From Planctomycetaceae bacterium (GTDB lineage: Bacteria; Planctomycetota; Planctomycetia; Planctomycetales; Planctomycetaceae): a DNA stretch of 52,126 nucleotides. Each line of letters opens with the position of its first letter. Positions within the stretch are counted from its first letter, which is position 1. The translations under genes and the position numbers were made by a program. Shown here one piece after another: positions 33,123-41,156 of this stretch. The notes beneath the pieces are model-generated. The model was not told the DNA's origin, searched no databases, and saw only the letters and a program-made list of their open reading frames with translations. The stretch is taken from the NCBI GenBank assembly GCA_028284885.1, contig JANQQW010000386.1, positions 1 to 52,126 of the forward strand, in the 5' to 3' direction.

Positions 33123-36100
33123 TTGGCGACGTGCAAGTCTCGACTCGTATGCACTTTGGCCCTGCTCGCCATTGCCGGGTGGAATGCTCCAGTGCTAGTG
33201 GCTCAGACGGACGCCCCCGCCCCAGACGACTCGGGCAGACTCGGTCGCCCTGAGGCCGCGTTTCCCGACGCGGCCCCGCGATTCGTCGACGACACGCTCG
33301 CCCGAATCCTCCTGCGCCTCCGCGCGGCCGCGGAGCGTGACACGAACGAGTCGATCCTTGCCTGCCAGGAACTGCTCGACGGCGTGGCAGGAGTCGGCCC
33401 ACTCGCCGGGAACGACCGGCTGAGAGGGTTCTCGGACGATGTGGTTGGAGTGGACCGTAGCACGCGTGGGTCCACTTACCTCCGGTATGGCGCGTTGCGT
33501 GGCACTGTCGAGCGATTGCAGCGGTCTCTCGACGGGGACGCGTATCAACTCGCAACCGAGGCCTCGGCCGAAGCACTTTGGAACGACTTCCGGCGCTCTC
33601 GCGACGTCTCCCGGCTGCGGATGTTGGTCGACCGCTACTTCAACAGTTCTCGCGGCGACGATGCGTGCGTGATGCTGGCTGCGTTGGCCTTGGACCGGGG
33701 CGATCCCGTTGAGGCGTACGCCCTGCTCAACCGAGTCCGCTCCGAGCACCCGCGACCGGACATCGATCAACGATCACTGCGCCTTCGACTCTTGGTGGCC
33801 GCCGCGCGGTTGGGTGATGTCGAGGAGGTCCGAGCCGACTGGACGAACCTGGACCGCGACGGCCTAGCAGACAGAGTTCCGGCTCGCGTCCGGCGCGAGC
33901 TTCGGCGGGTGACGAGCGACGAACCACCGGCGGCACCTCAGCGGGGCGCTTGGTCCTCAGCAGCGGGAACCTCCGATGGACGACGCCATGCCCCTCGGAT
34001 CGGGGACGCGGTGCTACCCGAGGATCGGCTCACTGAGGCTTGGTCCGTGCCTCTCGACACCGGTGACAAGTCGGGAAGCTTCGACGCGATCGACGTCATG
34101 CCGGGTTGGACACAGCTGAAGCGCTCACCCGTCGTAAACGCCGTGGCCTTGGACGAACGCATCTACCTCCACGGGCGAGACGGCATCTCCTGTCGTGAAG
34201 CAGAGACGGGCCGCGTGCTGTGGGAGGGACGCCGGTTGGCGTTGGGGACCGAACCGATGGTGAAACGGTTCGGGGCCAAGCAGGCGGCCCTCGCCTGGGT
34301 CTCGCGCGAGCCGACTGACGACGAGCTCGACCGGTTCTCGGACCGCGTCCAAGCCGAATTCTCCGTGCACGGCGACCGCGTCTTCGTCATCGAGAGTGCA
34401 AGTGCCCTCAAACTGAGCTCCGCTTCCCTGATTCTCACGACACAGAAGCGTGTCCGCCGGAACGTCCTAACCGCCTACGATGCGGTCACCGGTCGATCGC
34501 TCTGGAGCCGGCCTGCCGACGAAGCACGACGTGATGCGGGAGGGTTCCTCGGAGCCCCGTCCGCTTACAACGACTTGCTCCTGGCTCCCGCGTCGTTCAG
34601 CGGAGAGGTCTGGCTGCTGGGCCTCGACCGAGAGACCGGAGAGACCCGTTGGCGAACGTTCGTTTGCGACGAGCCGGCCGGCGGGGCCTCGTTCTGGTCA
34701 CCCGTGCGAGTTGTCGTCGAGGGAAGTGCCGCCTGCGTCTTGCCCGGGACGGGCGTGGTGGCGTGCCTCGATGCGACAACGGGTGATCCGCGGTGGGCCG
34801 TCCGTTATCAACGCTCGTTGAACCTGGACATCGGCCGCGAGGTCCGTGCAAAGAACCCGGAACCGACGTTCGACTTCTACGGCTGGGAACGGGACACACT
34901 TATCGTGACCGGACGACTGCTGATCGTGGCTCCGTCCGACACGGAGCGGCTGTTCGCCCTCGACCGGCGCGACGGTTCACTCGTGTGGGAGGCGAGCGCA
35001 CGCCCGTCGCCGGACTCGCCGCGAGCGAGCCTCGTTCTCGGGGCGACGGGCAATCGCCTGTTCGTCGCGGGACACGACGTGCTTCGGCAGTACCGCATCA
35101 CCGACGGTGAACCGATCTGGGAGACGCCGCTCGCCGGCGCAACCGGACAGGGGCTCGTCACCCCGGACGCAGTCTACGTTCCCGTCAGAAGCACACTCGC
35201 CGTGGTCGATCCGGCGACCGGTGAGCGGAGGCGATCCATCGAGTTCGTCTCCGGCTACGGTAAACCACTCGGCAATCTCGCGACCGACGGCAAGAGGCTT
35301 TACGCGGCAGGAGCAACGCGGGCGTTGGCACTGGCGCCGCTCGACGAGGAGTTGGAGTTGCTCGCGAAGCGGATCGAGGAGGGGAACGTCGCCGCGCGAC
35401 TCCACCGCTCGATACTGCTCCTGGGGCTCCGCCGAGACGACGAGGCCTTCGGGGACCTTTCGGCGGCGGCAGCGGCGCTGCGAGCTCCCCTCAGTGAGAG
35501 CGAGACGGCGGCGAGCATTCTGGAGGTGCTGGACCAGTCGGTCTTCGACGAAGAACGGCCGGGACGAGTTCTGCGCGAGATCGGCGGCGGCGGACTCGCC
35601 CGCATTCCGGGACTCGAGAGCGAGGAGCAGCGGAACCTCGTGGGGAGTTGGCAGTCGGTGGCTCGGGACTGCCTCGCGTCGATCTCGAAGAAGGAGCGAT
35701 CCGGAGCCGTCAGGGAGATCCTTGCCGTGGCCACACTGGCGAACGACGTTTCCATTCAGAACTTGGCCGAACAGGCGTTGCTCGACACGGTCACCGCCGA
35801 CGATCTGCCCACGCTCGACGCCGCCATCGAGTCCAGTCCCGCCTCGAGAACGATCGCCGTCCACGCGTTGTCGTCGAAGCGGTTGACCGGCGTGGACGGG
35901 ATCACCGAACGACTCGACGCACTCTGGAAGGCCGACGATCCCGTGCTCCGGCTCGCATCGGCCGCGTCCCTCCTCGCGCGAGAGGACCGTCGGGCTCTGG
36001 ATCGACTCGTCACGCTGCTCGAGTCGGAGGACGCCGAGGTTCGGGGCCGAGCAGTGGGAAGACTCTGGCGTGCCACCGGCCAACGCCTCGCGTTCGACGC

Positions 36101-36995
36101 GCGAGCCCCGGTCGCGAAGCGGCTTCGGCAGATTGCCGCTTGGCGGGCATGGATAGACGTGTCCGGGGCGGTCGCCGAGATTCGGACGGACGTCGTGTTC
36201 ACGCGGACGTGGGGCCGCACGCTGGTGGCGAGCATGCTCGAAGACTCCGTCGCCGAGTTCGATCTGGCGGGTAAAGAGACGTGGCGGGTGGAACTCGAGG
36301 ACGCCGACCGATGCTGGGGGATGGCGACTGGAGAGCGCGTGGTCAGTTCCTGGAACGCGTCCGCTCTAGTCGTCTACGCTCCCGGCGATGGACCGCCACG
36401 CGAGCTGTGGCGACTGAGGGAACGTTGCGAGGGGATCCCACTTCCCAACGGTGACATCCTCGTCCACGACCTGTGGCACGTCCGCCGTTACGACCGCACC
36501 GGGCGTGAACTCTGGAAGACCAGAGTCCTCTGGGAGGGCAAGTTGCGGCGTCCGCTCGACGTCGACATCCTCCCGAACGGCAACGTCCGGGTGCTCTTCA
36601 AGAAGGCTTTCAAGCCCGGGCCGGAGATTGCGGACACCGCCGTCGAGATGGACGAGAGCGGCCGGGTCGTTCGCGAACTGCCGTACGATCCGAAGGACAA
36701 ACTGCTCGCGCGGCTTCCGAACGGGAACGCACTCGTCCGCATCGAGGACACGAGTGGGGAGTGGCCAAGGGTGGGACGACGCATCGAGGAACGCGACCCG
36801 ACGGGCAAGGTCGTGTGGTCTTACACGAGCGAGAACCCGGTCCGATCAGCGCAGCGACTCCCGAACGGCGACACCCTCATCACGGGTGGCGCATCGACTC
36901 CGGTCTCGGCGATCAGCCCAGACGGCGAAACGGTCACCTGGACACTGAGGTCGATCTCCGATTGGTACGGACCGAACTGCGCCCATCAGTACTGA
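33123..36995 (+). CDS. Large exported PQQ-type beta-propeller and HEAT-like repeat protein
   Basis: A 1290-residue protein with an N-terminal signal peptide (MATCKSRLVCTLALLAIAGW, cleavage near VLVAQ). The start is TTG 33123 with AAGGG eight bases upstream. Residues about 20-280 are helical and TPR-like. A PQQ/BamB-like beta-propeller follows (about 310-760; GRDGISCREAETGRVLWEG, VTAYDAVTGRSLWSRP-type blades, VACLDATTGDPRWAV, FALDRRDGSLVWEA). Next is an alpha-helical HEAT-like region (about 800-1010; ASAASLLAREDRRALDRLV). A second propeller-like region ends the protein (VAEFDLAGKETWRVELED, YDRTGRELWKTR, EERDPTGKVVWSYTSE). Blades have the Trp-docking motif, which often binds quinones or acts only as scaffold. 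No cofactor residue can be assigned. Codon choice is visibly less GC-biased than in thrS next door. Confidence 0.75.
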   Translation: MATCKSRLVCTLALLAIAGWNAPVLVAQTDAPAPDDSGRLGRPEAAFPDAAPRFVDDTLARILLRLRAAAERDTNESILACQELLDGVAGVGPLAGNDRLRGFSDDVVGVDRSTRGSTYLRYGALRGTVERLQRSLDGDAYQLATEASAEALWNDFRRSRDVSRLRMLVDRYFNSSRGDDACVMLAALALDRGDPVEAYALLNRVRSEHPRPDIDQRSLRLRLLVAAARLGDVEEVRADWTNLDRDGLADRVPARVRRELRRVTSDEPPAAPQRGAWSSAAGTSDGRRHAPRIGDAVLPEDRLTEAWSVPLDTGDKSGSFDAIDVMPGWTQLKRSPVVNAVALDERIYLHGRDGISCREAETGRVLWEGRRLALGTEPMVKRFGAKQAALAWVSREPTDDELDRFSDRVQAEFSVHGDRVFVIESASALKLSSASLILTTQKRVRRNVLTAYDAVTGRSLWSRPADEARRDAGGFLGAPSAYNDLLLAPASFSGEVWLLGLDRETGETRWRTFVCDEPAGGASFWSPVRVVVEGSAACVLPGTGVVACLDATTGDPRWAVRYQRSLNLDIGREVRAKNPEPTFDFYGWERDTLIVTGRLLIVAPSDTERLFALDRRDGSLVWEASARPSPDSPRASLVLGATGNRLFVAGHDVLRQYRITDGEPIWETPLAGATGQGLVTPDAVYVPVRSTLAVVDPATGERRRSIEFVSGYGKPLGNLATDGKRLYAAGATRALALAPLDEELELLAKRIEEGNVAARLHRSILLLGLRRDDEAFGDLSAAAAALRAPLSESETAASILEVLDQSVFDEERPGRVLREIGGGGLARIPGLESEEQRNLVGSWQSVARDCLASISKKERSGAVREILAVATLANDVSIQNLAEQALLDTVTADDLPTLDAAIESSPASRTIAVHALSSKRLTGVDGITERLDALWKADDPVLRLASAASLLAREDRRALDRLVTLLESEDAEVRGRAVGRLWRATGQRLAFDARAPVAKRLRQIAAWRAWIDVSGAVAEIRTDVVFTRTWGRTLVASMLEDSVAEFDLAGKETWRVELEDADRCWGMATGERVVSSWNASALVVYAPGDGPPRELWRLRERCEGIPLPNGDILVHDLWHVRRYDRTGRELWKTRVLWEGKLRRPLDVDILPNGNVRVLFKKAFKPGPEIADTAVEMDESGRVVRELPYDPKDKLLARLPNGNALVRIEDTSGEWPRVGRRIEERDPTGKVVWSYTSENPVRSAQRLPNGDTLITGGASTPVSAISPDGETVTWTLRSISDWYGPNCAHQY

Positions 36996-37098
36996 GCCGT
37001 CTGAAGCTCAAGGGGTCGTGGTTCGTCGGTTGGCACTGGACCGCAACGTCCCAACGTTCGCTCGGCACAGCGTCGTCTCGGCAGCGACACGCTTGTGT

Positions 37099-37163
37099 CC
37101 GGCGCCACCAGGCGCCGGTGCTTCGCCGCCCACGGATGCCGGTCTGCACTGGCCGAGCCAGTG
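37099..37163. repeat. Two adjacent short palindromic hairpins
   Basis: A perfect 8-base-pair stem (37099-37106 with 37111-37118, CCGGCGCC arm, ACCA loop) is followed by a perfect 7-base-pair stem (37147-37153 with 37157-37163, CACTGGC arm, CGA loop). They lie about 105-170 bases after the propeller gene. They may terminate it, or be dispersed palindromic repeats. Confidence 0.55.
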
Positions 37164-37245
37164 GCGCCCTTCGAGCGAGACCGTCGTCCTGTGGCGCAGC
37201 TTTCTCGTGCGGGGTGATGGGCGAAGCCTCGACCGGGAGAGTGAC

Positions 37246-37785
37246 GTGGATCCGCAGGTCATGCTCGAGATTCAGAAGCTGCTCGGGGACGGGACCGAGG
37301 TTCGGCCCGAGTTGGACGTCAGTCGGAATCCCGATCTCTTCGTCGGGGCGAAGCCGCATCTGCCGCCGAAGGGGGGATGGACCAAGAAGCAGATGGTGCG
37401 GGTGGCTAAGAAGGCCCTGGAGGAGTTGGGGTGGCCGCTGACCTGCTACGGCTTCCTGGCGTACGCTGGCATCCGGTCGCCCACGCTGTACCGCGTCTAC
37501 CCGCGGGGCTTCCACGACCTGCTGGACGACGCCGGCATCGAGCCGGCCAAGCCGGGGTTGCCGGTGAAGTGGTCCGACGACCAACTGCTGGCCGACTATG
37601 GCCGCATCGCCGAGGAGTTGGGCCGGTACCCGACGGTCGTCGAACTCGACCAGATGGCCGAGGCCTCGCAGGCGACCTACCGCCTCCGCATCGGCCGCAA
37701 GGGACAGATCATCAAGCGGTACGAGGAGTGGGTGGCCGCCCGCACAGCCGAGAGCGACCCGGTGACGAATCTCTCCGGCGAGTGA
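37246..37785 (+). CDS. Protein with two homing-endonuclease-associated (HNH_repeat-like) helical repeats
   Basis: This 179-residue protein is read from GTG 37246, preceded by GGGAGA six to seven bases upstream; the frame is open back to 37018 but that part has no domain character. Two repeats of about 55 residues are visible, each opening with a Trp-Ser/Thr-Asp/Lys motif and a Gly-x-Pro turn: WTKKQMVRVAKKALEELG with an AGI end (about 45-98), and WSDDQLLADYGRIAEELGRY with PTVVEL (about 105-155). This is the pattern of DNA-binding repeats found beside HNH and LAGLIDADG endonucleases. No nuclease motif is present, so it may bind DNA only, or be a relic. A 93-base repeat begins two bases after its stop. 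Confidence 0.65.
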   Translation: MDPQVMLEIQKLLGDGTEVRPELDVSRNPDLFVGAKPHLPPKGGWTKKQMVRVAKKALEELGWPLTCYGFLAYAGIRSPTLYRVYPRGFHDLLDDAGIEPAKPGLPVKWSDDQLLADYGRIAEELGRYPTVVELDQMAEASQATYRLRIGRKGQIIKRYEEWVAARTAESDPVTNLSGE

Positions 37786-37786
37786 C

Positions 37787-37879
37787 CGAGGACTTGCGGA
37801 AGGCGGAGAGCACGTCGCCGGGCTTGTTGGCGTGTCTTCCGTTCGCGAGCATCATCGCCCCGCTCCTTGAAGTGCAGTG
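37787..37879 (+). repeat. 93-base direct repeat, copy A
   Basis: It matches 38647-38739 in the same orientation at 76 of 93 positions without gaps. The copy starts immediately after the stop of the helical-repeat gene. Together the two copies bracket the frameshifted gene at 38015-38573, 860 bases apart. Confidence 0.8.
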
Positions 37880-38014
37880 AAGTCAGGCTGGCGCCAACGG
37901 CCGTGATGCCGACTGTCACACCACGAAGCGGCGGGGTGGCGCTGGTGTGGCCGGTGTTCGGCGACAGTGGGGATCTCGACACCTGCGGGGAGCTCACCAT
38001 CATGGGGGACCGAC

Positions 38015-38573
38015 ATGGCCAAGCGGCCGATCGAGAACCCACCTTCGCCCCGATATCGATCGACGACCCGCTGGCGACGGCGACCAGATGGTCGAAGATC
38101 GCGGACGGGGGGGAGGTCACACGCCGACTGGTCGAAGTCGGTCCGGATCGACTCGAGTTCCGCGCCCCGTTGGGCGAACTGGTCCTCTGGGCAGTCGTTC
38201 TGGTCGTCGGCCTCGTGTGCCTCGCCAGTGTCGCGTGGTTCCCGGAGCATTCGTTCAAGCTGGTGTTGGGGGGCGGGGTCAGCGCGGTCGCCGGTCCGGC
38301 CTGTTCTGGATCGGCCGCGGCGAACGACGGGAGTCCGATCTGGACGGCCGCAGCGAGAAGATCGCCCGCCTCGACGACGTCCACGCAATCCAACTCGTCT
38401 CGCTGACGGGCCGTCGGAAGCGTCCGGTCTACGAGATCAACCTCGTCCTCGCCGACGGCTCGCGCATCGGCGTGACGAACGTACGGGATCGGGACGCCGT
38501 CGCAAGGGATGCCGAGTCACTGTCGGCCTTCCTCGGCAAACCGGTGTGGAGCGCTCTCGAAGAGCCGCCGTAG
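38015..38573 (+). pseudogene. Frameshifted small membrane-protein gene, read in three frames
   Basis: A conserved-looking protein is spread over three frames. The start (MAKRPIENPPSPRYRS, ATG 38015) is in one frame. The middle (SIDDPLATATRW to a membrane helix LVLWAVVLVVGLVCLASVAW) is in a second. The end (GLFWIGRGERRESDLDG to DVHAIQLVS, YEINLVLADGSR and SAFLGKPVWSALEEP) is in a third. Both steps go back one base in phase, as deletions of one or four bases would cause. The first falls in a tandem ATCG ATCG (38055-38062): adding one ATCG unit restores RYRSIDDP. The second is near 38293-38298, where one extra base would restore AVAGxGLFWIG. The intact product would be about 185 residues with one or two membrane helices and a cytoplasmic C-terminus. 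Sequencing error cannot be excluded. Confidence 0.75.
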
Positions 38574-38646
38574 GGGCATCCCCGGTCTCGGCCGCTCGAC
38601 GAGACGCATCGCTTCCGGTCCTGTCACAACGGACGAATTGCGACTG

Positions 38647-38739
38647 CGAGGACTCGCGGATCATGGGGAGCCCGTCGCCGGGGTTGTTGCCGTGTCTGCG
38701 GTTCGCGAGGATCATCGCTCGGCTCGATGAAGTGCAGCG
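38647..38739 (+). repeat. 93-base direct repeat, copy B
   Basis: It is 82% identical to 37787-37879. It ends 55 bases before the isocitrate dehydrogenase start chosen here. No terminal inverted repeats or transposase are seen, so it is not assigned to a known element. Confidence 0.8.
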
Positions 38740-38793
38740 CCGGCCGATTCGAGCGAGTCGCCAGGAACCGTGAGCAGTACAGGAGAGGCAGAC

Positions 38794-40278
38794 GTGGTCG
38801 ATGCAACGTTCGAGGAGCGGGTCATGCGGGGTGCGGTCGAGCCGGCCCCGATCGTGGTGGCCCCGGGTGACGGCATCGGGCCGGAGATCATGGGGGCGAC
38901 GCTGTCGATCCTGGAGGCGGCCGGGGCGTCCCTCGACCTGAAGCCGATCCGGGTCGGCGAGGCCGTGTACCACGCTGGGCACAGTTCCGGCATCGCCCCG
39001 GAGGCGTGGGACGACATCCGCGAGCGGAAGATCATCCTGAAGGGGCCGATCACCACTCCGCAGGGGGGCGGGGTGAAGAGCTTGAACGTGACCCTGCGGA
39101 AGACGCTGGGGCTGTTCGCAAACGTCCGGCCGTGCATCGCCTACGACCCGTACATCCCCGTGCGGCACCCCCACCTCGACGTCGTCATCGTCCGCGAGAA
39201 CGAGGAGGACCTCTACGCCGGCATCGAGCACCGACAGACCGACGAGGTCGTCCAGTGCCTGAAGCTGATCACGCGGCCGGGGTCCGAGAAGATCGTCCGG
39301 TTCGCCTTCGAGTACGCCCGCCGGCGGAACCGGAAGAAGATCACCTGCTTCGTGAAGGACAACATCATGAAGCTGACCGACGGCCTGTTCCGGTCGGTCT
39401 TCGAGGAGGTCGCCGCCGAGTACCCGGACCTCAAGGCGGACAGCATGATCGTGGACATCGGCATGGCCCGGCTGGCCAACGCGCCGGAGCTGTTCGACGT
39501 GGTCGTGCTCCCGAACCTGTACGGGGACATCGTCTCCGACATCGCCGCGGAGATCAGCGGCTCCGTCGGGCTCGCGCCGTCGGCGAACATCGGCGGCAAG
39601 TACGCCATGTTCGAGGCGATTCACGGCTCGGCGCCGGACATCGCCGGTCAGGACGTGGCCAACCCGAGCGGGCTCCTGCTCAGCGCGGTGAAGATGCTGG
39701 CCCACCTCGGACAGGGGGACGTCGCCGAGCGCATTCACAACGCGTGGATGGTCACGATCGAGGACGGCGTGCACACGGCCGACCTCCACCGGTCGGGGAC
39801 GAGCCAGCGGAAGGTGGGGACCCGCGGCTTCGCCGAGGCGGTGGTCGAGCGTCTCGGCGAGAAGCCGACGCACCTCCGGGTCATCTCCTACGCCAGCGAG
39901 ACGATGCCGAGCATCGAACCGGCACGGCGGCCGCGAGCCGAGAAGGCGTTGGTCGGCGTGGACGTCTTCGTGCACGACGGCGACTCGGACGCCGAGGAAC
40001 TGGCCGGGCAGCTTCAGGAGGCCGAGACCGAGGCCCTGCGACTCGTGATGATCACGAACCGTGGCGTGAAGGTCTGGCCGGACGGCTTCCCGGACACGTT
40101 CCACACGGACCACTGGCGTTGCCGGTTCCAGCCCGAGGCGTCGGGCGCGAGCGTGTCCCACGCGGACGTGGTCACGCTGTTGTCGCGTCTCGGCGAGAAG
40201 GGGATCGACTTCATCAAGACCGAACACCTCTGCACGTTCGACGGCCAACCCGGCTTCTCGCTCGGGCAGGGACAGTAG
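38794..40278 (+). CDS. icd: Isocitrate dehydrogenase, NADP-type, with C-terminal extension
   Basis: A TCA-cycle enzyme oxidising isocitrate to 2-oxoglutarate and CO2. The 494-residue product has GDGIGPEIM, KGPITTPQGGG with the substrate-binding loop, VRENEEDLYAGIEH, FVKDNIMKLTDGLF (active-site Lys) and MIVDIGMARLANAPELFDVVV with the Tyr-Gly-Asp metal segment LYGDIVSDI. The NADP region is IHGSAPDIAGQDVANP. After about residue 335 comes a roughly 150-residue tail (RVISYASETMPSIEPARRPR onward) like that of the longer Thermus-type IDH. GTG 38794 is preferred because AGGAG lies eight bases upstream; the in-frame GTG at 38770 would add eight residues. The gene follows the repeat-bracketed pseudogene and is transcribed alone. 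Confidence 0.9.
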   Translation: MVDATFEERVMRGAVEPAPIVVAPGDGIGPEIMGATLSILEAAGASLDLKPIRVGEAVYHAGHSSGIAPEAWDDIRERKIILKGPITTPQGGGVKSLNVTLRKTLGLFANVRPCIAYDPYIPVRHPHLDVVIVRENEEDLYAGIEHRQTDEVVQCLKLITRPGSEKIVRFAFEYARRRNRKKITCFVKDNIMKLTDGLFRSVFEEVAAEYPDLKADSMIVDIGMARLANAPELFDVVVLPNLYGDIVSDIAAEISGSVGLAPSANIGGKYAMFEAIHGSAPDIAGQDVANPSGLLLSAVKMLAHLGQGDVAERIHNAWMVTIEDGVHTADLHRSGTSQRKVGTRGFAEAVVERLGEKPTHLRVISYASETMPSIEPARRPRAEKALVGVDVFVHDGDSDAEELAGQLQEAETEALRLVMITNRGVKVWPDGFPDTFHTDHWRCRFQPEASGASVSHADVVTLLSRLGEKGIDFIKTEHLCTFDGQPGFSLGQGQ

Positions 40279-40309
40279 CCGGTCGTCGACGCGACGCGAG
40301 AGTGTCCAC

Positions 40310-40960
40310 TCACTCGACGTCGAGGGGCGGCCAGCCGGCGTCCAAGAGGAGGTCGAGCAGAACCCGGCGTGCCGCCGGATCCGTGGCGCCGGACCGCGAC
40401 ACCTCGAGGGCGGAAACGGGTAGCTTCGTGTAGGGCTCCAACACGGCTCGCAACGGTTCCTCGGCGTCTCGCAGTGCGGCCGGGGTGACGACGCCCTCCA
40501 TGTCCGCGTCGTCGTCCGGATCGGGCTCCTCGTTGATCTTCAGCCACTCGTTCTCGAGATCGGTCGTTCCCAGCGACTTGGCGAGGACGTCCCGAACGGC
40601 CGAGGTTGCCTCCGAGGCCGCGGTCGTCTTCGCCGCGGCACTCCACAGAACGCGCCGCACGGCAACGGCCACCCACACCCGACGGGGCAACCCCTTCGCG
40701 AACTCCAGGCACGCGTCCTCGGTCACCTCACCCGTCACCCATCGCCGGGCCTGCACGAGCCCCTGCCGTGGGCCACGCGACTTGGCAACGAGGGAGACGA
40801 CGTCGGCCGCCGCGAGCACCAGCAGCGGCTTGCCCAACTCGTCGAACCAGGCCTTCATCGCCTTCGTGTCGATCAACGACGCGGGCAACGGATGTGGGGA
40901 AGCGGCGTTCACGACAGTGGTTGTCTCGTATTCGCTTCTCGGTTGGAAGGGATCCCGCAT
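40310..40960 (-). CDS. Hypothetical helical protein
   Basis: This 216-residue protein is rich in Ala, Val and Leu with helical blocks (WFDELGKPLLVLAAADVVSL, RRVWVAVAVRRVLWSAA) and an acidic stretch (EEPDPDDDADMEG). No signal peptide and no clear membrane helix. It may belong to the planctomycete DUF6931-like group of small cytoplasmic proteins, but the match is only by general pattern, so I leave it unnamed. The ATG at 40960 is chosen; upstream in-frame codons to 41041 look non-coding. It is convergent with icd and divergent from the PSD gene. Confidence 0.6.
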   Translation of the reverse strand: MRDPFQPRSEYETTTVVNAASPHPLPASLIDTKAMKAWFDELGKPLLVLAAADVVSLVAKSRGPRQGLVQARRWVTGEVTEDACLEFAKGLPRRVWVAVAVRRVLWSAAAKTTAASEATSAVRDVLAKSLGTTDLENEWLKINEEPDPDDDADMEGVVTPAALRDAEEPLRAVLEPYTKLPVSALEVSRSGATDPAARRVLLDLLLDAGWPPLDVE

Positions 40961-41156
40961 CGCTCGAGCCGGACTCTCGAACCGGAGACCGACGGCCGGA
41001 CGGGGATTCTTGGTTTTCGACCGGGCAGAACGCCGATACAATCAGTTGTTGCCGATGCGAACCCGACAGTGGCCTCGGCGAACGTGAACCGGTCCCTCAC
41101 CGGTTGCCCGATCCCCCGGGCCGCTGCCAACCCACCTTCCCGAACGATCCGCTTGT

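Noticed and set aside
37008-37262. 84-residue minus-strand frame over the hairpins before the helical-repeat gene
   Set aside because: It spans the two palindromes and the start region of the next gene, has no ribosome binding site and no domain; probably a by-product of repeat sequence.
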